Shown here: positions 25,777 to 33,065 of the stretch, in pieces
Layout: every line of letters starts with the position of its first letter
Position numbering within the stretch: the stretch's first letter is position 1
Source: Coriobacteriia bacterium
GTDB taxonomy: Bacteria > Actinomycetota > Coriobacteriia > Coriobacteriales > UBA8131
Assembly (NCBI GenBank): GCA_009784945.1
Contig: WQXH01000008.1
Span: forward strand, 1-55,006
Length of the DNA stretch: 55,006 bases
Direction: 5' to 3'
Position numbers and translations under genes: made by a program
The notes under the pieces: generated by a model
What the model saw: the letters and a program-made list of their open reading frames with translations, nothing else
Databases searched by the model: none
What the model was told of the DNA's origin: nothing

Positions 25777-26739
25777 ATGCAGTCAAGAAGATTAATACAA
25801 GGTGCCAGTGTATTGGTTACTGGTGGAGCTGGCTTTATTGGGAGTCATTTGGTAGATGCCTTAATTGACCAAGGTGCAGCAGAGGTAGTGGTTGTTGACA
25901 ATATGTTCTTGGGCAAGCGAAGCAACCTCAGCGAAGCTATTGAGCGAGGAGCCGTGCTTTACGAACAGGACGCAGAAGAACTTGAGGCGCTCACCAAGAT
26001 TATCGAGCATCACAACATAGACATTGTCTTTAACCTTGCAACTAAGGCACTCATCTATTCCTTTATAGACCCCTTGGACGCCTATATGACCAATGTGGTA
26101 GTAATGGGCAACTTGCTTGAGCTTCAGCGCAGGGGCGCTTTTAATACTCTTTGCCACTACTCCTCGTCTGAGGTGTATGGCACTGCGTATTATGAGCCTA
26201 TGGATGAGCAGCATCCCTATAATGCCACCACCACGTACGCCGGAGGCAAAGCTGCAGCAGACATCATGCTCAAAACCTGGGTCAACATGTTTGACCTTGA
26301 CGCCTTTATCATTAGACCTTTTAACAACTATGGACCACGCCAAAACTGGGAGCCGCCGCTGGCTGGTGTAATTCCCTTGACGGTTAGTCGCATCATGAAA
26401 GGCGAGGCACCCGAGCTGCACGGCAGCGGCAAGCAGAGTCGTGATCTCATTTATGTAAGCGATACCGTTGATGCTACCATCAAGCTCTTTGAAGTCATGC
26501 AGCCGGGTCGAGAGGTTAACGTCTCTGCTGAAGGCACCATTACCATGGAGGATCTCATTGCCAGGATTGCCAAAGAAATGGGCTATGAAGGTGAGACTGT
26601 GCGCGTAGATCGGCGTAAAGCAGACGTAGACTGTCACAATGCCACTAATGCGTTTTGCAAGAGCTTAATAGAGCTCAACATTCGCAGCATTGATGAAGGT
26701 TTACCCCAGACCATCGCCTGGTATAAAGAGAATCTATAG
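25777..26739 (+). CDS. NAD-dependent nucleotide-sugar epimerase/dehydratase
   Basis: Extended SDR enzyme of 320 residues acting on a nucleotide sugar in the cytoplasm. It has the Rossmann motif TGGAGFIGSHL (about 12-22), the acidic NAD-specifying strand VVVDNMF, substrate/active-site segment HYSSSEVYG and the catalytic YAGGK (Tyr and Lys), followed by RPFNNYGPRQ. This pattern covers UDP-sugar 4-epimerases, 4,6-dehydratases and decarboxylases; sequence reading alone does not choose. ATG 25777 with AGGAGA upstream is preferred over TTG 25774. The next gene begins on its last base. It probably prepares the donor sugar for the ArnC-like enzyme downstream or for the GT2 set. Confidence 0.85.
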   Translation: MQSRRLIQGASVLVTGGAGFIGSHLVDALIDQGAAEVVVVDNMFLGKRSNLSEAIERGAVLYEQDAEELEALTKIIEHHNIDIVFNLATKALIYSFIDPLDAYMTNVVVMGNLLELQRRGAFNTLCHYSSSEVYGTAYYEPMDEQHPYNATTTYAGGKAAADIMLKTWVNMFDLDAFIIRPFNNYGPRQNWEPPLAGVIPLTVSRIMKGEAPELHGSGKQSRDLIYVSDTVDATIKLFEVMQPGREVNVSAEGTITMEDLIARIAKEMGYEGETVRVDRRKADVDCHNATNAFCKSLIELNIRSIDEGLPQTIAWYKENL

Positions 26740-27140
26740 TGAACTCTAAGGATACACCAGAGCTCAGTCCAATCCAGTTGGACGCGACTCCAGCAAAGAG
26801 GCCAAGTTGGTATGTGTATGTGATGTTACATGGCATCATTGTTATGTACACGCTTGCTGCCATCTGTTCAAAGATGGCAGCAGGGTATGCATTTGGCTCC
26901 CTGCCCTTTTTTGCCTGGTATGCCGGCGTATTGCTTATCCTCTTTCTCTATGCCATCGTTTGGCAGCAGGTGCTAAAACGGCTTACGCTCACTACGGCAT
27001 TTGCCAACAAGGGTGTCACCGTAATTTGGGGCATGCTCTGGGGAGCGTTGATCTTTGCCGAGCACATCAGCATTTGGATGATTATTGGCGCAGCCTTGGT
27101 GCTTGTTGGCATCATCTTGGTGGTGAGTGCCGATGAGTGA
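26739..27140 (+). CDS. SMR/ArnE-like lipid-sugar flippase subunit
   Basis: Small membrane protein of 133 residues: a polar N-terminus (1-22) and four transmembrane helices, with a WGMLWGALIFAEHIS segment typical of SMR/EamA-type half-transporters. GTG 26739 overlaps the epimerase stop by one base, and its end overlaps the next gene. Pairs of such proteins (ArnE/ArnF) move polyprenyl-phosphate-linked sugars across the membrane. The adjacent second SMR-like protein and the GtrB/ArnC-like transferase make the flippase role more likely than drug export. Assignment rests on topology and context. Confidence 0.7.
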   Translation: MNSKDTPELSPIQLDATPAKRPSWYVYVMLHGIIVMYTLAAICSKMAAGYAFGSLPFFAWYAGVLLILFLYAIVWQQVLKRLTLTTAFANKGVTVIWGMLWGALIFAEHISIWMIIGAALVLVGIILVVSADE

Positions 27141-27483
27141 GCTTGCACTCTATATTCTCATAGCCGTAGGCTCGGTAATACTCAGCTCCATCTCGCAAAT
27201 GATGCTTAAGATCAGTGCCAACAAGACCTATCCGAGCAGAGTAGCAGAGTACCTTAATCCGCTGGTGCTTTCTGGGTACACCATTTTCTTTCTTACCACT
27301 TTGATCATGGTGTATGCCTATCGCGTCATCCCCTTGTCTATCGGGCCCATCATAGAGGCCTTGGGCTATGTATTCATTGCCATCATTGGCTTTGCCATTC
27401 TGCGAGAGAAAATCACCAGAAAAAAGCTTCTCGGTATGCTGCTCATCATAGCCGGAGTAGTCATGAGCTCAATTACCCTATAA
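27133..27483 (+). CDS. SMR/ArnF-like lipid-sugar flippase subunit
   Basis: Membrane protein of 116 residues with four helices (LYILIAVGSVILSSISQMML; LSGYTIFFLTTLIMVYAY; IGPIIEALGYVFIAIIGFA; LLGMLLIIAGVVMSS). The segment REKITRKKLLGM before the last helix is usual for SMR/EamA half-transporters. ATG 27133 lies within the end of the upstream gene and overlaps its stop, so the two should be made in equal amounts and probably form a heterodimer. A GTG at 27127 would add two residues. Expected to flip the lipid-linked sugar made by the next gene product. Confidence 0.7.
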   Translation: MSELALYILIAVGSVILSSISQMMLKISANKTYPSRVAEYLNPLVLSGYTIFFLTTLIMVYAYRVIPLSIGPIIEALGYVFIAIIGFAILREKITRKKLLGMLLIIAGVVMSSITL

Positions 27484-27510
27484 TGCTATGCGTACCGTTT
27501 AAGGAGAGCA

Positions 27511-28446
27511 ATGAAGCCCGATTTTTCCATCGTAGTACCTGCCTACAATGAAATTGAAAGCCTGCCGTCTTTACGCGCAGCAATAGACGAGTATATAGAG
27601 CAAGCTCCTATGTCCCTCCAATTTGTTTTGGTAGATGATGGGTCAATTGATGATACCTTTGGCGTCCTCAGCACCTGGAGCCTCAAAGGAGCACGCCTTA
27701 AAATCGTGAAGCTCTCTAAAAATTTTGGCTCACATGCAGCTATTCGCGCAGGCATATTTCATGCGGATGCAGACAGGGTCATGGTGTACTCATCGGACAT
27801 GCCCGAGCCTTTGAGCGATGCTACACTCTTTTACGAGGGTCTTCAAAGTGGGGTTGAGCTGGTATACTCGGTTCGAAAAGACTACAAAGGAGATCTGGGA
27901 AGCAGAATTTTCTCAAAACTGATTAACCGGTGCATAGACAAGAATTATCCTACCGAGGGGCTCATTTGCGTTGCCTTTGGCGCCAAGATAAAGCATGAGC
28001 TCAACAGCGATATCGAGTCCAACTCCTCCTTTTTCTTTCAATTGTTTCAACTGGGATTTGAGCGCTTGGGCGTTCCAGTTTCATACAACGATCGTGTGAT
28101 AGGTGTGTCAAAGTGGACTTTTGCTAAGAAAATTAAGCTGTTCATCGACAGCTTTGTGATGTTTTCCTTTGTTCCCATAAGGGCTATATCTGGAATGGGC
28201 GTGGTTCTTTCGGCCATAGGAGTCGTCTGGGCTTTAGCAATCATCATTGCGCGACTGTTTAACCTTCTTGAGTTTGAGGCGGGTTGGCCTACGCTTTTAA
28301 GCATTCTTTTGATAGGCTTTGGAGTTACCAATCTCTCTTTGGGTGTAATAGCAGAATACCTTGTACGTACGCTTGATGCTGCACGAGGCAAAAAGACCTT
28401 CGTTACCGACTGCGTCATCGTCAAGCCAGGAGACGGCGCCCTGTAA
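27511..28446 (+). CDS. GtrB/ArnC-like polyprenyl-phosphate glycosyltransferase
   Basis: Protein of 311 residues of the dolichol-phosphate-mannose-synthase-like GT2 group. The catalytic domain (1-215) has FSIVVPAYNEIESL, LVDDGSIDDT, NFGSHAAIRAG and YSSDMPEP; two transmembrane helices follow (about 232-255 and 262-290; GMGVVLSAIGVVWALAIIIA and LLSILLIGFGVTNLS). Family members move a sugar from a nucleotide donor to polyprenyl phosphate at the inner membrane face. AAGGAG precedes ATG 27511. With the two SMR-like proteins upstream and the three GtrII-like proteins in the locus it completes a three-step glycosylation route. Its stop codon abuts the stop codon of the convergent gene with no gap. 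Confidence 0.85.
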   Translation: MKPDFSIVVPAYNEIESLPSLRAAIDEYIEQAPMSLQFVLVDDGSIDDTFGVLSTWSLKGARLKIVKLSKNFGSHAAIRAGIFHADADRVMVYSSDMPEPLSDATLFYEGLQSGVELVYSVRKDYKGDLGSRIFSKLINRCIDKNYPTEGLICVAFGAKIKHELNSDIESNSSFFFQLFQLGFERLGVPVSYNDRVIGVSKWTFAKKIKLFIDSFVMFSFVPIRAISGMGVVLSAIGVVWALAIIIARLFNLLEFEAGWPTLLSILLIGFGVTNLSLGVIAEYLVRTLDAARGKKTFVTDCVIVKPGDGAL

Positions 28447-28998
28447 TCAATCCCAATCGTACTTCACGCTGCCGTTTGTGGATACATTAACTCTGCCGAC
28501 TACCTTGGCGGGCACGCCGAGGGCAATCGAGTTGTCGGGAATATCTTTGTTTACGAGGGCATGAGAGCCAATGAGACAGTGCTTGCCAATGGTTACTCCC
28601 GGGTTGATTACGGCCAGGGTGCCAATGACGCTGCAGTCCCCAATAGTTACAGCTCCGGTAGTGCCCGTATCACGCCCCCCAGAAAGGTAGCGCTTTGAGG
28701 AGTCATGGGTGTAAATGCATACACCGGCGGCAATGGTTACCCAGTTACCAATGCTCAGCTTGGCATGATAGCCATCGAGTATGGTGTTTGGTCCAACCCA
28801 GACATTCTCGCCAATTTCCACCTCTCCCAAGACCAGTGAGCTGTCGTACACTGAGCTTGCCGTACCCGCCCCAAGCTCAGCGGCCTTAGAGAAGCGATCA
28901 AAGAGAAGCTCGCCCGTGGGTACCATTCGATGGTAGCGCTCTCTCATTTGTTGGCGCAACACCCTGAGCAGTTCATCAATTTCGTGTTGGGAGCTCAT
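28447..28998 (-). CDS. Hexapeptide-repeat acyltransferase
   Basis: Protein of 183 residues of the left-handed beta-helix acyltransferase group: an N-terminal helical part (1-45), then hexapeptide repeats such as VEIGENVWVGPNTI, LSIGNWVTIAAGV, VTIGDCSVIGTLAVINPGV and IGKHCLIGSHALV. The closing SIALGVPAKVVGRV is the usual signature of O- or N-acetyltransferases using acetyl-CoA. ATG 28998 with GGAGGA upstream is chosen over the longer frame to 29016. It is encoded opposite to the operons on both sides and is likely used to acetylate a sugar of the surface glycan. A second, unrelated hexapeptide enzyme is at 32343. Confidence 0.8.
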   Translation of the reverse strand: MSSQHEIDELLRVLRQQMRERYHRMVPTGELLFDRFSKAAELGAGTASSVYDSSLVLGEVEIGENVWVGPNTILDGYHAKLSIGNWVTIAAGVCIYTHDSSKRYLSGGRDTGTTGAVTIGDCSVIGTLAVINPGVTIGKHCLIGSHALVNKDIPDNSIALGVPAKVVGRVNVSTNGSVKYDWD

Positions 28999-29035
28999 TT
29001 GTCCTCCTTGAATCAAGTCTTACTTGCACTTGCGA

Positions 29036-29041
29036 TATAAT
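29036..29041 (+). promoter_or_regulatory. Candidate -10 element TATAAT
   Basis: A consensus TATAAT sits 77 bases before the aminotransferase gene at 29119, in the gap between divergent genes. No good -35 hexamer is present at normal spacing. Confidence 0.3.
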
Positions 29042-29118
29042 CAAATGCTAATGATAGCGCATGTTGCAAGGAGCGCTGGTTTTGGTAATAAGACAAAAGA
29101 AACGCAAAGGCAGGCTGT

Positions 29119-30198
29119 ATGATTAGACTAGTAAAGCCCTATATCAGCTTTGAAGATGTAGAAGATAACATAAGAGAGATTTTTGCTTCTGGCATACATA
29201 CCAAGGGTGTCTATTCAAAGCTCTTGCCTCAAAAGATCAGTGAGTACACCGGTGCCAAGCACGCCTTTCTTACGACTTCTGCCACTACGGCTCTTTCGAT
29301 GTGCCTCAGGCTTGTGGGAGTTGCCAAGGGTCAAGAGGTCTTCATCTCAGACTTTTCATTTCCAGCATCTGCTAATGTGGCTGAGGACCTGGGTGCAATC
29401 TCGATATTAACCGACGTCAGTTTGGACACTTACAATATGCTGCCAGATAATTTGCAGTCAACTATCACCCGCAATACAAAGGCTGTCATCTTTGTGGATG
29501 CCTTGGGCAACCCCTCTGGTTTACACGAGATAGCAGCCATCTGCCGCGAGCACAACATCCCCTTGATAGAAGACGCTGCCTGCTCTTTTGGCAGCAGCAT
29601 AAATGGACAAAAGGTGGGTAGCATTGCCGACCTTACCTGCTTTAGTATGCATCCCAGAAAGCTGCTCACTACGGGAGAGGGCGGTGCCATAACTACGAAC
29701 AATGACGAGTACGCCGAGGCGCTCAAGATAAAACTCAATCATGGCGCAAACGATGAGGGCAGCTTTGTAGATTATGGCTTTAACTATCGCATGCCCGAGA
29801 TTGCCTGTGCCATGGGCTGTTTCCAGATAGACCACATAGACGAGGTGGTCAAAGAGCGACGTCTGCAATACGAGATGTATTGCGAGCATCTTGTGCCGCT
29901 GGGATTCAAGCCCCAAATAGAAGAGGGTGGAGCCTACGCTAATAGACAAAGTGTGGTATTAAGCGTGCCTCAAGGAGTAAGTCGCAACGCATTGATAGCA
30001 GCGCTCAAAGAGAGGCAGATAGAGTCAACCTTAGGTACGTATTGCCTCAGTGCCACCCCCTATCAACGGGATCAATACGATGAAATTCAGCCCAATGCCT
30101 ACTGGCTCGAGCAAAACACCATCACCTTGCCCTGCTACAGAGGTTTGCCGCTTGAGAAAGTATGTCAAGCAATAGAGGATGCCCTCGTTTCTTTATAG
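29119..30198 (+). CDS. DegT/DnrJ/EryC1-type sugar aminotransferase
   Basis: PLP-dependent enzyme of 359 residues of the sugar-aminotransferase family. It has LTTSATTALSMCLRL (cofactor phosphate-binding region), FSFPASANV, the aspartate segment LIEDAACSFGS and the Schiff-base lysine in MHPRKLLTTGEGG. C-terminal substrate-binding segments (YGFNYRMPEI, LPCYRGLP) also fit. Such enzymes add an amino group to a keto-nucleotide sugar in the cytoplasm. It starts the last biosynthetic operon (29119-32909). It differs from the following aminotransferase, so two different amino sugars or two positions may be made. Confidence 0.85.
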   Translation: MIRLVKPYISFEDVEDNIREIFASGIHTKGVYSKLLPQKISEYTGAKHAFLTTSATTALSMCLRLVGVAKGQEVFISDFSFPASANVAEDLGAISILTDVSLDTYNMLPDNLQSTITRNTKAVIFVDALGNPSGLHEIAAICREHNIPLIEDAACSFGSSINGQKVGSIADLTCFSMHPRKLLTTGEGGAITTNNDEYAEALKIKLNHGANDEGSFVDYGFNYRMPEIACAMGCFQIDHIDEVVKERRLQYEMYCEHLVPLGFKPQIEEGGAYANRQSVVLSVPQGVSRNALIAALKERQIESTLGTYCLSATPYQRDQYDEIQPNAYWLEQNTITLPCYRGLPLEKVCQAIEDALVSL

Positions 30199-30238
30199 TC
30201 TTGTTTATTACAACGAGCATCTTGCAAGGAGCAAATAC

Positions 30239-31363
30239 ATGCAGTTTATCGACCTAAAGAGTCAGTACCTCAGAATCGAAGATGGTGTACAAAAAGCAGT
30301 ATCAGAGGTGATAGCAAGTCAGCAATACATTATGGGCCCCCAGGTGCAAGAACTTGAGCAACAGCTTGCATGCTACGTTGGCAATACCACGGTACTCAGC
30401 TGTTCAAGTGGCACCGATGCCCTGGTCATTCTGCTCATGGCTTACGAGCTTGAACCTCACGATGCGATCTTTGTGCCCTCGTTTACCTTTTTTGCAACGG
30501 CCGAGAGTGTCTCCCTGGCTGGGGCAACTCCGGTTTTTGTAGACTCTGACCCTACAACCTTCAATATCACCTCTGAGACCCTGAGCTTGGCTTATGCGAA
30601 GGTAGTTCGGGAAGGTAGGCTCAATCCTCGTGGAATCATTGCCGTTGACCTTTTTGGGCTTCCTGCCAACTACGAGCAGATTTGCGCATTTGCCGAGCAA
30701 CACGATCTCTTTGTCGTAGAAGACGCTGCGCAGAGCTTTGGCGCGCAATACCTTGGCAAGAGGGCTGGAAGCTTTGGTAATGCTGCTGCCACCAGCTTCT
30801 TTCCTGCCAAACCTCTCGGAGCCTACGGCGATGGCGGAGCAATCTTTACTCAAGACAAAACCTTGCTTGCCGCTTGCGAGTCAATCAGAGAGCACGGCAA
30901 GGGTGTAGACAGGTACGACAACGTACGCATAGGGCTTACCGGAAGACTCGACACCATACAGGCAGCCGTCTTGCTCGAAAAGCTGAAGATATTTGACGAT
31001 GAGCTGGAGCTGCGCAATCAGGTGGCAGCTGCCTATACCGAGCGTTTAGCCGACGTCATCCAAACTCCAACAGTGCCAGAGAATTACAGCTCCGCGTGGG
31101 CACAGTACTCTCTTCTTGCCAAAAATCAAGAGCAGCGAGAGGCTATTATTGAAGCGCTTAAGAATAAGGGCATTCCCACGGCGGTGTATTATCGTGTGCC
31201 TATCCATCTCCAAACGGCGTACAAGCAGCTTGGCTACCAAGCAGGTAGCCTGCCTGTGTGTGAGGACCTTGCCACCAAGATGGTCTCGTTGCCTATGCAC
31301 CCCTACCTCAATACAGAAGACATTGCCCACATCACCACAGAAGTAAGGAAGGTGCTCACGTGA
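30239..31363 (+). CDS. WbpE-like UDP-sugar 3-aminotransferase
   Basis: DegT-family PLP enzyme of 374 residues. Signatures: MQFIDLKSQY start, SCSSGTDALVI, PSFTFFATAE, EDAAQSFGA and the lysine motif FFPAKPLGAYGDGGA; this wording is close to WbpE/WlbC enzymes that aminate the C3-keto UDP-sugar in diacetamido-uronic-acid synthesis. AAGGAG precedes ATG 30239; the frame is open to 30179 but that start lies in the previous gene. The downstream oxidoreductase and WbpD-like acetyltransferase are the other two partners expected for this pathway, and the overlap with the oxidoreductase gene supports joint action. Confidence 0.8.
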   Translation: MQFIDLKSQYLRIEDGVQKAVSEVIASQQYIMGPQVQELEQQLACYVGNTTVLSCSSGTDALVILLMAYELEPHDAIFVPSFTFFATAESVSLAGATPVFVDSDPTTFNITSETLSLAYAKVVREGRLNPRGIIAVDLFGLPANYEQICAFAEQHDLFVVEDAAQSFGAQYLGKRAGSFGNAAATSFFPAKPLGAYGDGGAIFTQDKTLLAACESIREHGKGVDRYDNVRIGLTGRLDTIQAAVLLEKLKIFDDELELRNQVAAAYTERLADVIQTPTVPENYSSAWAQYSLLAKNQEQREAIIEALKNKGIPTAVYYRVPIHLQTAYKQLGYQAGSLPVCEDLATKMVSLPMHPYLNTEDIAHITTEVRKVLT

Positions 31364-32343
31364 GTCCAGTAGATATCCCCCTCAAAGTTGGTGTAGTTGG
31401 CACGGGAAGCATGGGGCGCAACCATCTGCGCCTGCTTTCGGCAATGCCCCAGTATGAGCTGATGGGCTGCTATGATGCCAATGCCCTCGTAAGCGCAGGG
31501 TACGCCAGCCAATACGCCATAACCGCTTATGAGAGTGTCGATCAACTCCTTGACGAAGTAGAAGTGGTGCATATTGCTGCTCCGTCTTCGCTCCATCATG
31601 ACCTTGCCGTTGCTGCTGCTCTCAAAGGCTGCCATGTTTTGATAGAAAAGCCACTGGCTCTCACTGTGGCAGAGGCGCAAAATGTCATTGATGCTTGCCA
31701 AAGAGCAGGGGTCAAGCTCTGTGTGGGTCATGTGGAGCGCTTTAACCCAGCCATCACCTCCCTCATGTGCATCGTAAAGACTGAGGAGCTCATTGCTGCG
31801 GACTTTAGGCGTATGAGCCCTTTTTATTCGCGAATCACGGACACCAGTGTTGTCATGGATTTGATGATTCACGACATCGACATCCTTAATATGATCTTTG
31901 ATGAGCCTATCAAGCATATCCATGCGCATGGTGCTTGCATTTCTACCGACAAAATCGATTATGCTCAGGCGCTCATCACCTTTGAAAGCGGCCGTCTGGC
32001 CTCGCTCACTGCGAGCAGGGTTACTGAGTCAAAAATCAGGAAGGCAAACATCAGCGCCAGGAATGCCTTTATAGACGTTGACTATCTGGCGCGTACCGTA
32101 GAGGTGTATCGCAAAACACAGTTTGATTTGGACGTGGGTTACCCGGTGCAGTATACCCAAGAAAACATCATCGAGAGGGTGTTTGTGCCTATTGAAGAGC
32201 CTCTGCGAGCCGAGTTTGAGCACTTTGCCCAGGCAATACAGCACGATACTCCCATTGGGCCATGCGGCATCATGGGCAAGCGAGCCCTCGAAGTATGCCA
32301 GCACATAGAAGAGCTTATCATTGGCACAGGAGGTGGGAGCTGA
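31360..32343 (+). CDS. Gfo/Idh/MocA-family sugar oxidoreductase (WbpB-like)
   Basis: NAD(P)-dependent oxidoreductase of 327 residues. The Rossmann motif is [15 protein letters not shown] (about 10-24); IAAPSSLHH and the family lysine in IEKPLAL follow, with GHVERFNP and the [10 protein letters not shown] segment in the C-terminal domain. In the diacetamido-uronate route the WbpB/WlbA member oxidises C3 of a UDP-sugar so that the aminotransferase can act. GTG 31360 overlaps the aminotransferase stop by four bases. The context (aminotransferase before, WbpD-like acetyltransferase after) gives this function; by sequence alone it could act on another sugar. The UDP-GlcNAc 6-dehydrogenase of that route is not in the window. 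Confidence 0.8.
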   Translation: MSPVDIPLKVGVVGTGSMGRNHLRLLSAMPQYELMGCYDANALVSAGYASQYAITAYESVDQLLDEVEVVHIAAPSSLHHDLAVAAALKGCHVLIEKPLALTVAEAQNVIDACQRAGVKLCVGHVERFNPAITSLMCIVKTEELIAADFRRMSPFYSRITDTSVVMDLMIHDIDILNMIFDEPIKHIHAHGACISTDKIDYAQALITFESGRLASLTASRVTESKIRKANISARNAFIDVDYLARTVEVYRKTQFDLDVGYPVQYTQENIIERVFVPIEEPLRAEFEHFAQAIQHDTPIGPCGIMGKRALEVCQHIEELIIGTGGGS

Positions 32344-32909
32344 TGACCCAAAGCAACGTAAGTACGCTTGCCTTTGTTCATGAGACTTCCCTGGTAGACG
32401 AGGGCGCCACTGTGGGTGCCGAGACCAAAATCTGGCACTTTTCGCATGTGTCTGCCGGAGCTTGCATAGGCAAGGGCTGCAATCTTGGACAAAACGTCTA
32501 CGTTGCCAATGATGTGATAATTGGAGACAACTGCAAGATCCAAAACAATGTGTCTCTCTATGACGGTGTACGCCTTGAAGACGAAGTGTTTTGTGGCCCA
32601 TCGTGTGTCTTTACCAATGACTTTTACCCCCGAGCGCACGGCGAGCAGGGCTGGACCATAGTGCCTACGCTTGTAAAACGAGGGGCTTCAATAGGTGCCA
32701 ACGCCACCATAGTCTGCGGCAACACGGTGGGGGAGTATGCCATGGTAGCAGCTGGTGCGGTAGTAGCCCAGGATGTGCCAAGCCATGCTTTGGTGGTGGG
32801 CGTACCAGCCAAGCAGATTGGTTGGGTCTGCACCTGCGGCAAAAAGCTGGAGCATACCACGAAAAGCCAGTATTCCTGCGCCCGGTGTCAAAAGAGCTAT
32901 GAGTTTTAA
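32343..32909 (+). CDS. WbpD/WlbB-like UDP-sugar N-acetyltransferase
   Basis: Hexapeptide acyltransferase of 188 residues. The order [54 protein letters not shown] and [13 protein letters not shown] closely follows WbpD/WlbB, which acetylate the 3-amino group of the UDP-sugar with acetyl-CoA. After the helix it has a small tail with two Cys pairs (CTCGK and CARC) that may bind zinc. ATG 32343 shares bases with the oxidoreductase stop (TGATG), preceded by GGAGGTGGGAG. It should be the last step of the cassette giving an N-acetylated amino sugar for the glycan. The gap 32910-33065 follows. Confidence 0.85.
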   Translation: MTQSNVSTLAFVHETSLVDEGATVGAETKIWHFSHVSAGACIGKGCNLGQNVYVANDVIIGDNCKIQNNVSLYDGVRLEDEVFCGPSCVFTNDFYPRAHGEQGWTIVPTLVKRGASIGANATIVCGNTVGEYAMVAAGAVVAQDVPSHALVVGVPAKQIGWVCTCGKKLEHTTKSQYSCARCQKSYEF

Positions 32910-32981
32910 TGTGCTCACGAGAGACACCGTTTGCAAAACCAAGAATGCGCCACCGCAAAAAGTGCTTGAGCAGCAATGAGG

Positions 32982-33009
32982 TTGTTATTACCAGACGTGT
33001 TACTATTAT
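32982..33009 (+). promoter_or_regulatory. Candidate promoter TTGTTA-16-TATTAT
   Basis: TTGTTA (32982-32987) and TATTAT (33004-33009) with 16-base spacing lie about 57 bases upstream of the large secreted protein at 33066, the only sigma-70-like pair seen in the 32910-33065 gap. Confidence 0.35.
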
Positions 33010-33065
33010 TAATGCGCTAGCATAGTCTAGTGCAATGTACGTACAGCGATTATTGGAGGGTGGAA

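Noticed and set aside
25861-26637. Minus-strand ORF of 258 codons
   Set aside because: It is the shadow of the epimerase/dehydratase gene, whose Rossmann and YxxxK motifs are unmistakable.
30404-30853. Minus-strand ORF inside the aminotransferase region
   Set aside because: The plus-strand frame has the full DegT-family motif order, so this is a shadow frame.
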